Origin: Epiperipatus broadwayi
Taxonomy: Eukaryota; Onychophora; Udeonychophora; Euonychophora; Peripatidae
Reading direction: 5' to 3'
Length of the DNA stretch: 64,000 bases
NCBI GenBank assembly: GCA_028023455.1
Contig: JAQFVV010012529.1
Location: 684,001-748,000 of the forward strand
A model generated the notes under the pieces. It did not search any database. It was not told where the DNA came from and was given only the letters and a program-made list of their open reading frames with translations. Below, piece by piece: positions 23,683 to 36,600 of the stretch (position 1 is the first letter of the stretch; every line of letters starts with the position of its first letter). A program made the position numbers and the translations under genes.

Positions 23683-23695
23683 AGGATAAATTGTT
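23683..23695 (+). repeat. Target site duplication, left (13 bp)
   Basis: AGGATAAATTGTT here is repeated exactly at 24404-24416 and brackets the foldback element. Confidence 0.9.
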
Positions 23696-24403
23696 AAAAC
23701 AGGCAAAACTCACTATATATATTTTGCCACACACAGCAAGCTAGAGTAATCAATGGATGCCAGAAGGCTTGTGCATAAAATCTCCATCTAGTGCCTACTC
23801 ATCCAATATCCCCAGACTAGTTTTTGCCTTATGGCCTTTGTCAGTGAGGAGCCTTGGATCTGAGAGCACTGCATCTAGATCTTAGGATCTAATGCTACCC
23901 TCCAGCAACCACCTTTTATCTCCATTTAATTACAAAACCATGAGTTTTAAACTGAAAACACCTTAATGTTTTCAATCCAAGCCCATTAGCTTATATAGTC
24001 ATATGGGTCTGAATCCGGTTCAATATCTATACATTTTGGTGTCTTTGGTTCTTTAATAACCATAGCCACCACTATCCTATTAGGCAGGATTGGTTTTAAG
24101 CCAATAAACATCACATGACCATCTGTTATGCTTATGTATAACTGTTGTTAAAACAGGCAAAACTCACTATATATATTTTACCACACACAGCAAGCTAGAG
24201 TAATCAATGGATGCCAGAAGGCTTGTGCATAAAATCCCCATCTAGTGCCTACTTATCCATTTTTTTATGCACAAACCTTCTGTCATCCATTGATTATTCT
24301 AGCTTGCTGTGTGTGGCAAAATATATATAGTGAGTTTTGCCTGTTTTAACAACAGTTATACACAAGCATAAGAGGAGGTGGTCATGTGATGTTTATTGGC
24401 TTT
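23696..24403 (-). mobile_element. Foldback retroposon-like element, copy 1 (708 bp)
   Basis: The largest of three related insertions, bounded by an exact 13-bp target duplication. Reading along the plus strand: block d1 (23696-23805, starting AAAACAGGCAAAACTCAC), a unique middle section (23806-24097), an inverted tail (24098-24149, CATCACATGACC...AACTGTTGTT), block d2 (24150-24259, almost identical to d1), an inverted copy of d2 (24264-24347), and the tail (24348-24403). The right part, 24098-24403, is one long palindrome. The middle contains GGATCTGAGAGCACTGCA, also found in copy 2. The tail (AACAGTTATA, GCATAAGA, GGTCATGTGATG) ends all three copies. No coding capacity is apparent and no known family is recognised. 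The minus strand is given as sense by assumption only. Confidence 0.8.
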
Positions 24404-24416
24404 AGGATAAATTGTT
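24404..24416 (+). repeat. Target site duplication, right (13 bp)
   Basis: A second exact copy of AGGATAAATTGTT, adjoining the tail that ends TTTATTGGCTTT. Confidence 0.9.
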
Positions 24417-27400
24417 TGGAGGGTATACAAAGTTTGGACACCCTGGTGAGAAATTGATCATTTAATAGTTATATTCAATTAGTCTAAGCTGATTTTTTTA
24501 AAATTTTTACTATAGTTATAAAAATTGATCCTGAAACCGTCAGCTCAAATTATGCCAATCAACTATTGCACTAAATTACAAATGGAGCACTATTTTTTTA
24601 AATTGTCTTGTAATTTTTTAAAATAGATTTAGTTAATTTTCACACAAAAAATTATATCAGCTAATTACATAAGCTTCATACATATAAATTCATATTATAT
24701 AAAAATATGTGATAAATGTATATTATAATCCATTTAAAGAAACCATAGAGATCTTTAAACAAAACACAATGGATGACTAAATCATTGCCTATATGGGACA
24801 GCTTTTTTTTATTATAAAAATTAATAAAAATCATCAACTAAATTTAAATTAAAATTCTACTATTTGATTCTCACTGCCTTGGATTTAGTCTTCACTTTGA
24901 TTAAACAAAAGTACTACAATCTTTAATTGCTTTTTTTTTTTTAATTTTGTAATATATATTCTTTTTCCTGCTACAGATTTTAATTTTTTACAACTTTCTA
25001 CATCTTTGCAGTTACCACATAATAGTACTTTTTCCCAGTTAAAAATAAATGTTATTTGTCAAAACATTGGGTATATTTATGAATTTTAATATTTTACATG
25101 GTTGTTCCAGAACCCACTATGGATTATATTATTTTTTTCACCCATGAAATTTTTCGTTTAATTTATATATAATTAATTATAATATAGATTAAAAGACAAG
25201 CACAAATACTTTGCATTCTGCTATATCTTTCTGATATAATAAACTTTGATATAATAAATGTAAGTATAAAATTTAATTTAATAGTTAATCTGCACAGTAA
25301 ATATATAGAAAGTATGCAAAATATACTCAGTACATCATACTATTCACAGCTGAATAATATTTCAGCTTAATGATATGAAATAAGATGTGAAGACTTTTTA
25401 CTAGCAGCAAACTGACTTTAAATATCATTAGAAATATATTTCAAATAATATAGGTTTTTTTTTTTACTTAAAAAATAATATAAGTTTTAATTAAAAAAAT
25501 AAAATATTTTCAGTATGATAACTCTCTATAAATATGATTATTCAAAGTATATATATATATAATTTTAATGAAACATATTTTTTTTGTACATTAATGTCAT
25601 TTGCAAAATTTGTACCATTTTTTTTTTCTTCAAACACTATTGAAACTTGCTGGTATGCATATTAATATTGCTTGTTTTAATTAGGTATTCGTTCAGGAAG
25701 AGCATGATCTATGCTTTATGGCAATGATATCAATAGATTATTAGTTGCTTCTTAGGAACAGAAATAAAAATGATAATTTATAACTTTTGAAGATATATTT
25801 TTCTAATTTCTTTGTTAAAAAAAAACAATAATTAAAAAATAAAATAATGTATAGTTAATTGTTTGGGAGGCCATAGTGGAAAACTCCAGTATAAGATTAA
25901 GCATGGTAGTTTCATTCAACTAACTAAAATTAATTTATTTCAATTTTACTCTATTCAGCTAAGAAAGGATTTAAAAACCTTCAGTTTTAGTTCACCAATG
26001 CATCTCTTGGTTTGGTCAATCAAATGAAAATGTTGCACTTAACTTGCCGCATAGGTGCTTGCAAAGCAATGAATCATACGTTTATTTATAATAAATAACT
26101 AATGATCAGAATCTTTTTTATCTTATGAGAATTTCACATTTTTTGTAAAGTACTGTATTTTTGATTACATAATTTTTAAAACAATATATATTTGATAAAT
26201 ATGTGAGAAATTCAATTTCTAAGTTTACTGCGGAGTAAAATGATCTGCAGAAAATATTGAATCCTTTTCCAATAATCACTTTATCACTTGATTTATTGAA
26301 TAATTTTTATTTAGAAAAATTGAAAAAGAAAAATTGTTATAAAACAAAATTTTAAATGATAACTTTTCTTTTTGTTAGTAATAATATATACATATGTATT
26401 TGGTAATATACACTATGCCATTCCCCATACTATATTAAGATTCCATGCTCTTTTGGAAAGTGTATTTTGTTTGATCAGGACTAGAAAATTATTATTTGAA
26501 TAATTTTATCCGATAATAAACCTTATATGTTTTATATTGAACATTACTTACCTCTTATGATCACTTTTATTAAACTAAGCTGATGATCTGTATGTTTTTT
26601 CAATTTAAAATATACATTCTTAAATTTTCTTGAAAGAGTCCTTATATTACTTCTTACCATTATGGCTTGAATGCTAATTTATTGCATAAATCATATTTTA
26701 ACCAACAATTTTGTGGCTTGCAATCATCTTAATTATGATTTTTTCATAGTCAACTATACACTATTAAATAGAGTTAAAAGAAGAGATTAATTACCTCCGA
26801 ATTGTAATATTAATGTTAGCTGTTTGTAAATTCCAGTTATTTACATCTAAAAATAAAGCACATTGCTTTGATTGCCTAAAGGATTTTAATATTCATATAT
26901 GTAAATTCTGTACATGTTACATGGTGAACTTTTTAACTATACAAATGGGTTTGTGAACTTAAATTTTCTGCATTTAATTTATAAATTTTTTGGGTCAGCT
27001 AAGTGAAAATGCTGGTCAGTGAATATGTGCAGAAGAATCTATAGAGTTTTAAGTAAATTCTTTGAGTTCTGGATGATTTTCCTATTCAATTATGTAAATA
27101 AATATTGACAAGAAATAATTTTTCATAGATGCATTTACATTAGATATAAAAATATTTTAGGATTAATAACCCATATATATGATCATTTTCCATTTATAAG
27201 ATAGTAGTATTTTAAACAGTTTATAGGTATCTTATCAAATATTCATCAAGTTGTTATTTAATAAAGTGTAAAATTATATTTATACATTTGTTTATTTAAT
27301 ACTATTATAAACATTGCTAAAATATTAAAAATTGTTTGGAAAAAAAAAAGATAATAACATTTTTTTATTATGTACTTATTATTGCTGATTTTATTATTAA

Positions 27401-28679
27401 CAGAATACTAAACTTCCTCTTTTACAGCTGTCTTAGTGGCAAAGCCTTCTGTAAAAAAAAAAAAAAAATTACAATTACTGTATATGTAATTTAAGAATGG
27501 ATATATAGTTAGTTATTCAAACATAAAATCCCATTCTCACAATGTTGGGAGATAACTAGTGGCACAAGAGATTTATGTGACTGGACCCTAACCTAACTTA
27601 AGTGATAAAATATAGCAAGTATGTAATAAAAAAAATGAAAATGGAGGAAGAATATGAAAAAGGTGCAGAAAAGCAATAGAAAAGATTATTTGAATCTGAA
27701 ACAGCATCAAACCTTAGATTAATGAAAATAGCAGGAAGAATGATTGGTCATTGATTACATATTTATAGTGTAATATACATTTGAATGCTATTCATTACCA
27801 CCATTTGTGTATACTATTAATAATCAAACTTCTTAAATTATAAGATGTCAAAGATCAAGGTATATGTCATCATGACTAAATTCATTTGTAACTTTTTAAT
27901 CTTTATTTTTTTTTGTTTTTGTTTTTTTGAACATAGAATGACCATATTCATTTATAAGTGGCAATATTCTAAAATGTTTTCTAATTTCTATCTTACCTTT
28001 TTTGCTGACTTGAAATGAGTGTTTTTAAATTTTTCTATTTTTAAATCTACTTTATGCATTGTGAATTAGATTTTTTTTTTTTTTTTGTATGAATTTTTGT
28101 AAAATATGTTTTCTCAATAAATAGTGAGCAATCTTAGCAATCAGATGGAACTAATTAGACAACCTACTTAGAACTGAAATATGATTCACATTTAACTAAG
28201 ATTAAATCATTTTTTATATTTTTATTAAGAGATTTTACAGCAGCAATATGAATTTATACAAGTTGATAAACACATCTGGCAATTTCTAATTTTTTTATGA
28301 AGAAAATATATAACATCTAGTTGCCATCATTTCTACTTTGTTTAGTTAGGTGATTAATTTATGTTTAATAATCTCAGTAAATCTTAATTAAGAAGCTGAG
28401 AATAAAAAATAATAATAACTAAAAGAATTTTTAATTTAAAAATGTTTACATATAACTAGTTTGAAGTTAAGAGAAAAAAAAAATTAAATGGAGAAGATAA
28501 TTTAAAGTTGTTTGTTAAAATTAGGATTATATTAATATTTAGAAAATTATATTTGATGCAGGCATTCAGAACACCAACAAATAAATCAATAAATGAAATT
28601 TAGATATGGACTGGAATAATGATGAAATATTATTAATAGCGAAATAGTTAACTTATGGTTCAATTAGTACAATGCATAT
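24417..28679. other. Long AT-rich desert, no gene seen
   Basis: Over 4 kb of AT-rich sequence with poly-T and poly-A runs and a (TA)n tract near 25550. I found no open frame of interest, RNA gene or repeat partner within the window. Confidence 0.55.
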
Positions 28680-29220
28680 AACTGCTTGTTGCTTTCTGGA
28701 TGGTTTCCTTTGGCCTCAGTTTCTAAAACACTTTGGCTCCACGCTTCAAACTAAAGGAGTTCTTTGGCTTTATTTAGCTACTGCTCATGATCATGTTGGC
28801 TTCACATTAGAGCACCGCCCTGTCACTTAAGTTTCTTTTAGCGACTGTCCATAAAACTATTTCACTAACAGTTCAGTTAGTTAATTCACTGGAATCAGAA
28901 CTACACACTTTGCAGCACACACTATTTATTCCCGTAGTTTGGCCTCTGGCAATCTAGGGTTCATCTTTGATTGTTATCGGTCTTGTTTTCCTATTTATGT
29001 TTTTAATTAGTCAGTTCAACTTCTATTGTATCAAGAAATATTGGTAATTAGAAGATATTTCTTGGCATTTACCAAACGCAATTTTTTTATCACAAATTAC
29101 ACAAATATTTTTCATTGTTAAATTTTACGCAAATTTAATTATACAACATTCACTTTTGTTAAATTCCTTTATCCAAACATTCATTTATTTTACTTTTATT
29201 AGTTAATGATCTAAAGAATA
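28680..29220 (+). repeat. Dispersed repeat with 3' hairpin, copy 2
   Basis: Related to 8936-9540. A GC-richer block (28690-28980) is followed by TTTTTAATTAG, the hairpin at 29032-29064 (CAAGAAATAT ... ATATTTCTTG), then GTTAAATTCCT and AATGATCTAAAGAATA. Similarity in the GC-rich part is weak by eye; the distal part aligns best. No open frame is conserved. Confidence 0.5.
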
Positions 29221-30401
29221 TATTCCTCTAATATATTTTTCTTACTTTTCCTGGATTACAAAAAGACTTATAATTTATAATTATTGCATTGCAATGTACA
29301 TATTTTTACAAACATGACAATAACATATAAAGAAATAAATAAAAAGAAGCAGTCATAAATCAGCCATTGCCTAAATATATCGCTTCTTTAAGACATTTCA
29401 AAATCAACATTGCACCAAGATAGAATTATTTAAGATCATAGTATTTTCTAAAATAAAAGTTTTTATAATAATTATAACAATACTACACAATGTGCATAGA
29501 TATAATTTTTAGGATGTCCTAAGTAGTTAGCATAATAATAGAATGACAGATTTGTGAATTAAACTATACGAATTGATTTCCTGCTGAGAAAAAGAAAAGT
29601 AAATCTGAGTTTGATCAACTGAATGAAGTAGTTGTTTTTATCGCTTTGATGTACATCATCATATGGCTTCAAAACATGACTATTATTATTTCAAGTGATT
29701 CATCCAAAATTATAATATATAATACATATATATATAAACAACATTTACATATGTCAAATAAATAGCAATAGATATCCATGAATTAAAACAAATATTTAAT
29801 ATTATTATCTTATCTCAACTATCCATTCATATGTAACAAATGTGAATTTTTGATAAATTTGTACCAGTTTCAAGATTGCTAACCAAATTCAAAATAGGAA
29901 GCAATTTATTTACATTATTTTCAATGCACTGATTATTTATATACAAATCTTCAATTGCACATTATTGGAGTAATTTGCAATATATCATATCTCTAATTAT
30001 CTTTTCTAATTGTCACTTTCCTCATATACTATGGATACATTGTTCTCTGAGTTAACCATATTGGCAAGGTCTTTGCCATAGTTAAAAAAAAATCTATTAA
30101 AACTGGAACTAAACATTGAGCTATCCTTATATATAAATCATTTTTCATTTCACAATAAATGAAAGGACAGATATTATTAGAATATTTCACTATGTACAAA
30201 GTATTAGAATAGTCAAATACTGGTACTGTCTTAGAATTATTAATGACTGTTAAGATTAATATCTATTTGGTAACTAATGCTATAATCATTTTTCTTTAAT
30301 TTTATGACATACCACATAAATGTATGATATTGATATGCCACTTCATATTTTCAAAATTTTTATTGTTTTTTTCTTATAATTGAAATTAACTTTATCTATA
30401 T
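29221..30401. other. AT-rich background, no gene seen
   Basis: No gene, RNA or repeat partner recognised in this stretch, which leads up to the SINE-like insertion. Confidence 0.55.
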
Positions 30402-30411
30402 CAAAGTTGTT
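30402..30411 (+). repeat. SINE-like target site duplication, left (10 bp)
   Basis: CAAAGTTGTT, repeated exactly at 30527-30536 on the other side of the inserted segment. Confidence 0.85.
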
Positions 30412-30526
30412 GTTTTTTTTTCCCATGTGTCATAGCATCGGACAGAACGCAAACCCACAACCGTCTGCAACCAACTACTTGCTTGCATGGCGGCTGCAAT
30501 ACCTCTTGGCTAACAACGCAAGACAC
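30412..30526 (-). mobile_element. Short tRNA-like SINE insertion (about 115 bp)
   Basis: A compact GC-richer block bracketed by an exact 10-bp duplication, with an A tail on the minus strand (T run at 30413-30421). On the minus strand it contains TAGCCAAGAGG near its start, close to the pol III A-box consensus, and GGTTTGCGTTC about 57 bp further on, a diverged B box. Short length, A tail, 10-bp duplication and tRNA-like promoter boxes together fit a tRNA-derived SINE inserted by a LINE machinery. The spacing exceeds that of an ordinary tRNA, so a type II (long variable arm) ancestor or an insertion is possible. I recognise no specific family. Confidence 0.72.
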
Positions 30527-30536
30527 CAAAGTTGTT
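30527..30536 (+). repeat. SINE-like target site duplication, right (10 bp)
   Basis: A second exact copy of CAAAGTTGTT. Confidence 0.85.
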
Positions 30537-33500
30537 TATTGTAACCCATTTTTATTAAATTCTAAATATATAATTTAAAATGTTTTTTTTAATCATTTTC
30601 ATATTTTCAAAATGTTTGATTTCTGTATAAAATGTTTTTAAATCAGCAAACTTGTTTGATAAGAACTTTTGATTTGGGATTTCCTTCTGATCTCTAATGA
30701 TTTAATAATCATTTTATAATCAAACAATTTCTAAATGCAATCCTCCCTCCTCCCCTATTCATTAGACTATATAATCTACTCTAGATCTGATGAATCATTT
30801 AATACATTATCAGTTTATGTTTATAAATAACTTTAAGCTATTTCAATAAGAAAAATAAAATCTTCCTTCTAGATGAACTAGCACAATGTTACATATTCTT
30901 CATTCATAAGCAAACGCATTGGCAAACTTTTATTCATTTTATATGCCATCCTTAAATGTAGTATCTGACCTAATCCATTTTAAGTTTTCCATCTTAGAGA
31001 GAAAATGAATTTTTAACTTGTACCAATCTAGTCAGCTATTTTCATTCTATTTTCTTTTCAATTGTACTGGAATGACTAACAATCAATTGAAATTTCTTTG
31101 ATTTGGAAAAAAGGGATTTATTGTAATACTACTACATAATTTATAAATTCAAGATGGAATCTAAAATCTCATTTTTTCATTGAAAGATTTATTTTTTTTT
31201 TGACAAACTTTTAGTATTATTTGTCTTTTCAATTTCTTCTTTTGTTTTGAGAAAATGGGAGGGGGAACTGTTCATTTCTAAGTTTTTAAGTTTTTTTTTA
31301 TTATTTTCTATCATAATACCACCTAATATTAACTTACAAAATTATTTGATGTATAATTTCAAATAATCTCTTTTAGTGCTTGTAATTGATAGATTTGTTT
31401 TGGAATTTTTGTTGTCTTTAAAAAATTTCAATTTCATTTTTATTCAAAAATGAGGAGATGGAGAGGGAGGTCTAATAAAATGTATAAGTGTTGTTGACTT
31501 TGATGAAAACAATAATTGTCAGCTACATTCATTACAAACTACAAATCAAATCATCAATCCAAATAAAAATGAACTGGCTAGCTTTGAAACAACAATGAAT
31601 TAACAACAACAACAAAAAACTTTAAAGTGAAACTTTTTTCTTATTGATTTGGATTCCCACTGCCTGCCCAATATAGCTTTTTATCTTCACAAAAGTTCAA
31701 AAACAAGAGGTGCTGTTACTTTTATTTTGAGCAGTAATTTATTGGCAGTCTACATGGACAATACAAAATTGTTTTAAACTTCCCCATATCATTCCTTTTT
31801 CCATTATAGATGATCCAAGGTCTCTAAATGAAGAAAGTAAGGAGGTTTATTTTTAATTTTTTATTTTGATTAAAACTAACAACAACAAAAAATTAAATTA
31901 ACTCCTCTAAATCTAATGTTTCCCTCAAATAAAAACATTTGAACAATATGATCAAAGAAAAACAGAAAATTTATTTTTAAATTAATTTCTAACAAGTTAA
32001 AAAAAAACCTATTTAACCTGCATAGCGTAGGAAAATGTTTTATTTTTATCTTTTAGTTTTTTGTTATATTTTTTTGAAGTCTTTATCAATCATAAATTTT
32101 AGCTATGTAAAGTACATTGAATCTTAAATTTGTTGATTAATTATTCCAGGATTATTTAGTGATATAGACACCTTGTTTGAAATAAACAAAGAAAAAATGG
32201 AATGTAGATAGCCCATTAGATTGATACTCTTCTAATTTCTTGTTTTAAGTTTAGTTCATATCCTCGAAGGTGATTCAAATGTATTAAAAGCCTGAACTTT
32301 TTGCATATTAATGAATAGTTTAGAATCAGAAGATAGTATTGAGTATTTGTTTAATTTTCTATGATTAATATTTATTTTAATATTCTATAAATATAAAAGG
32401 TAAATATAATAGAATTTGACATTTGAATATTTTTGCATTTTTTTTATTATAAATTTAAAATAATAGCCCACATCATTGTTTACATAATATTAAAATATTC
32501 TAAACTTTGTTTAAAATTATATAGTTATTATTAGGAATTCTAGCCTCAAGCATTATTGTATTATATTGCCTTCTAAAATCTTCAGATTATGATTTTTTCA
32601 AGATATATTATTTTATGTATGTCATGAAGTAATCACTGCATAAATTAGTAATGTGCTTATAAAATGATATATAGTATTTTGTAATTTGATAAAACTTCAC
32701 ATTGCTAAATATAATTCTTAATCTTTTCATCTTTGACATTCTGCCAAATTGGAAAAGCAAGGTCACATTATTAGTAATTTAAATATTGCTTTTGCTTGAT
32801 TATTTTATTTTCATAAGTCAGTGCTGTAAACATTTTTTTTTATTCTCTTAAAAAATTAACATAGTAATTTTACAAAATTGTAAATGTCATTGAAAATTGG
32901 AAAAGAAATACATGAGATCTTATTGGACAATATTTTGTGTGTGTTATTATTTTCATACAAAGTTGATTGCTTAAATACAAATCAAGAACTGAAAAAAAAT
33001 TCTAGAAAAAGAAAATCAATTAATAAAATTTTTTTTAGAATATTAAATATCATTGCTAGACAAAATAGAAAATTCAAGGAAAGGCAAAGCTTTCTAATTC
33101 AAGATCAAATTGTTGTATGCAGCTTATATCTCTTATAAAGTCAAGATATATTGGATAAGTTTTAGCCAGATCATTAGTTAATCTTCCAGCAATGAAAATA
33201 TTAATAATAATCATAACTCACTTTAAATTTTTTGATAACAGTGAAGACAAAAATGATTTCAGTATCAGGATTAGTGATAAAGACAAACTGCTCTGATGTA
33301 GATTATAGGTCTCCTAGATTTGTTGTATACCAAAAGTGATTCTACCTTCATGATTTACATTTATTTTTTAAATAAAATTCATTTTTAATTTTATGTATTA
33401 TATCCAGGGATGGTGCAAGAGTACCTGGCATCCCTAGGCATAGAAAAACTCATGCTTCTTATCAATAGATACTTACATACTCACATACATAGCCAAATAT

Positions 33501-33660
33501 AAACAAATTTGAAATAAAAAAAAATATTGACTAATATTAAAATTGCAAAAAAAGTTTTTTTTTAAAAACTATATTCAACATCAATAATTCCTTAATATAC
33601 TTACAATTAAAGTTAAATATATACTGCAATTTAATTTTTTATGTTTTTGCTCTTGCGAAT
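30537..33660. other. AT-rich background, no gene seen
   Basis: AT-rich with purine- or pyrimidine-rich patches (near 30742, 31256 and 31452). At 33406-33435 a small inverted repeat, AGGGATG/CATCCCT, resembles a hAT end but lacks a partner. The open frame at 32884-33138 is lysine-rich, AT-driven and without a domain. Confidence 0.5.
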
Positions 33661-36600
33661 ATTTGAATTAATATATGGATATTGAGACAGTTATGTCCCA
33701 TGGCATATAACAACATAATAGTGTGTGTGCACATAGATATTATAACCTACCGATGGAGAGATAGGGAAAATACATATAAGATATATGCCAGGGTGCCAAA
33801 TTGTAACTTTGAAGGAACAGCTGCTATACCAATTCGATGTCACAGATTTACAAGTTATGAATTTGCAAGTAAAGCAAATTATGAAATTCTAAAATAATTT
33901 TATATAAACATTAAGAGTTAATTCACTTCTCGAATTAAGTAGCTTCTTAAAAATCAAGCCAGCCAAATTATAACTTACAAAAGGATATGGACTAAACTTG
34001 TTTATCATATACTTGCAAATAAGTCACACGAACCAACCTCAGCTGTATTAATTCTCACGTCTAGCAAATAAAATGATTTGGAAATTCATGTGGAGAACCC
34101 CCGAGAATCATACCACTAATAAATATTACAAATTATTACTACTAAGCTAAGGGAGGAGGAGAAATCGACTCACACCTGTAACACACTAACAACCTCGGCA
34201 TACCCTCACATAAATTCCCAACACTAAGTTACAATTAATCTATTTCTGATGTTAAGTTTTCTCCAGTCTCCCCACTACCACCAAACCTCACCATCTCCAC
34301 AATGTTTTATTTCATGATTTAAGATTCGTGAAAAGAATAAGCTTATCAATTCAATTAATCTTTTAGTCACCTTAATTCGGTAATACCAAATTCATGACTT
34401 CTAATCTTTCAGTTGAAAACTTATAATCAAAACTCTTATAATGGAAAACCTTATGATCGAAAATCTTATGATTCAGAATCATTCAGATTCAGAATGTGAA
34501 GCTCTACTGGTAATTCAAAATTTACTGTTGACTAATGAATGCCATCCCAATGATTGTAATTCAAGTAGATATTCACTTGGTCTATTTAAGCCAATACCTA
34601 CTGTTCATCAACCAATAATAATTATAATAATATTAAACCTGATAAATTACCAAACAATTAACTAGATTAAAATAATTTAATTACTTTAAAATTTAACCAA
34701 ATTATTATCGACTGGGAACACATTCGAATACCAGGAATGGGAAAGGAATTTTATGTCCACTCGATTTATTAGCCATAACACAATAAATTTATGAAAATGA
34801 TAATTAACTTTAAAATTAAAGTTCCTTTTAAACATTTGCCATATAACCATGATAATTTATAACACAAGTTGAGAATGTTTCTTCAAAGCATTTCTCAGAT
34901 CTCAAAATAAAATATTAATTTAATATTTAAATTTTCATAATATATCTGTACTGAAACAAGCATTAAATATTTTATTAAAATTACATATGAATAGATTTCT
35001 GGGTTTTATGGGTACCAAAAACATTAAGACACAATACCAAAATTTTTAATTAACACGTAATGTTTATTAACAGAATAATAATATAATAGAACAAATCTTC
35101 ATAGCTATCCAAGTGATAATAAAAATAACATGGGGATTTACAGGTGCTATGGAAAATAATCCCTTCCCTGTGCTTACATTTCTACAAACATACCTCTTCG
35201 ACCAGTTATGTTTTACTGATTTGACAACCCTTTCTTGGGAGGCAAGCTGCAATAAACATTTATTATAATACTTATACTTAATAACTAGAAATTAACTTGT
35301 TTAACTTTAATAAATAAGATAAACATACCCCTTAAGACCACTGACTTGGTAAAATTAACATTATGCCTAGATATATGTTTGACACTTATAACTACTTGTG
35401 TAAATCATTGCTTATCTGCATATTAATTAATTAAATTCCTCAACTCCTAATTCTCGAATTCACACATCTACATACATTTAATGCTTTCTATGTCCTTAAC
35501 CTGAGTATTATTCATTTGATTTACCAGTCCAGCAGTGACTTGCTTTAGCTGTGGGCTGGATATGATGTGCACTGCTTATTAAATTTTGAAGGATCATCAG
35601 TTCTAGAAATAATTGCGAGCAAAGCTCAGCTAAACATTATACATCATTTCCTTAAGCTATACTTTAAATCTAAAGAACTCTAAAGTAGATAACACACTTC
35701 AAAACTACACAATGATTTATTACAAAATTAAACAAAGTTTTATACAAAGCTACGGTGCTAAAATGTACATCCGCAAGAAAAAGAAATTCATGAAATAACA
35801 AATTAGTGTTGGCATGAAACCACAGTGCACCGTAAAGATGGGAATGCACAAATCACTATACAACTACGGAAATACCTCTTATGGGGTGTAATGGAGCTGA
35901 AGATACACCACGATCTCCGAATACATTAAAATTCTTAACACTTATTATTGTGAGAGATCTATGCTCCATCTCAACCTGTTCCATCTTAACCTTCAAGGCA
36001 GCAAGAACTTAGTATACCTTGATCAAACAAGGGTCATTCACAATCTTACGTAATCCTAAGATAACAGGGTTTGAACTCTCATAAAAACTATATTATTGAT
36101 GTATGAATCAATAATTTAATAATAGTCTAATATGACTAAGTAATAAAGAAAAATGATCTAAACATTAAATATTATAAAATAAGAAATGTGCATCATTCAT
36201 TTTCTTTCACATATAACTATTTTAAATCTCTCAACATCTAGGACATAGCAATATTAAACCTTTAAAATACAAGAAAATAAAGCATTAAAATATCAATTTT
36301 AATTATAAGCATAAAATTATATCTGTGAACCTCTTAGACAAACATTCCACATTTTTATATAGATACCTTATCCATTTCACGATAGCATCAGGGTTAAGCA
36401 ATGTCAATAGATAATAATGATATAAAGGCATATTTCCCCTATCATAGCCTAAATTTAATACCAGGTTTCATCCACACATTATTAGTGCTCACATATTACC
36501 CAAATGTAATATTTTTAAAAATGGCCATAATTTTCAAAAATCAGATTCTTAACATTCTATAATTGTTTCACAATATTATGGTATCTTTCTGCACAATTTA

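Noticed and set aside
33406-33435. AGGGATG/CATCCCT as a second hAT terminus
   Set aside because: The two arms lie only 16 bases apart, no 8-bp duplication is visible, and no second terminus occurs nearby.
34441-34665. 74-codon open frame with a repeated MENLMIENLMIQN start
   Set aside because: The start lies in a 15-bp DNA minisatellite and the end in an ATAATA-type run; the peptide repeat only mirrors the DNA repeat.
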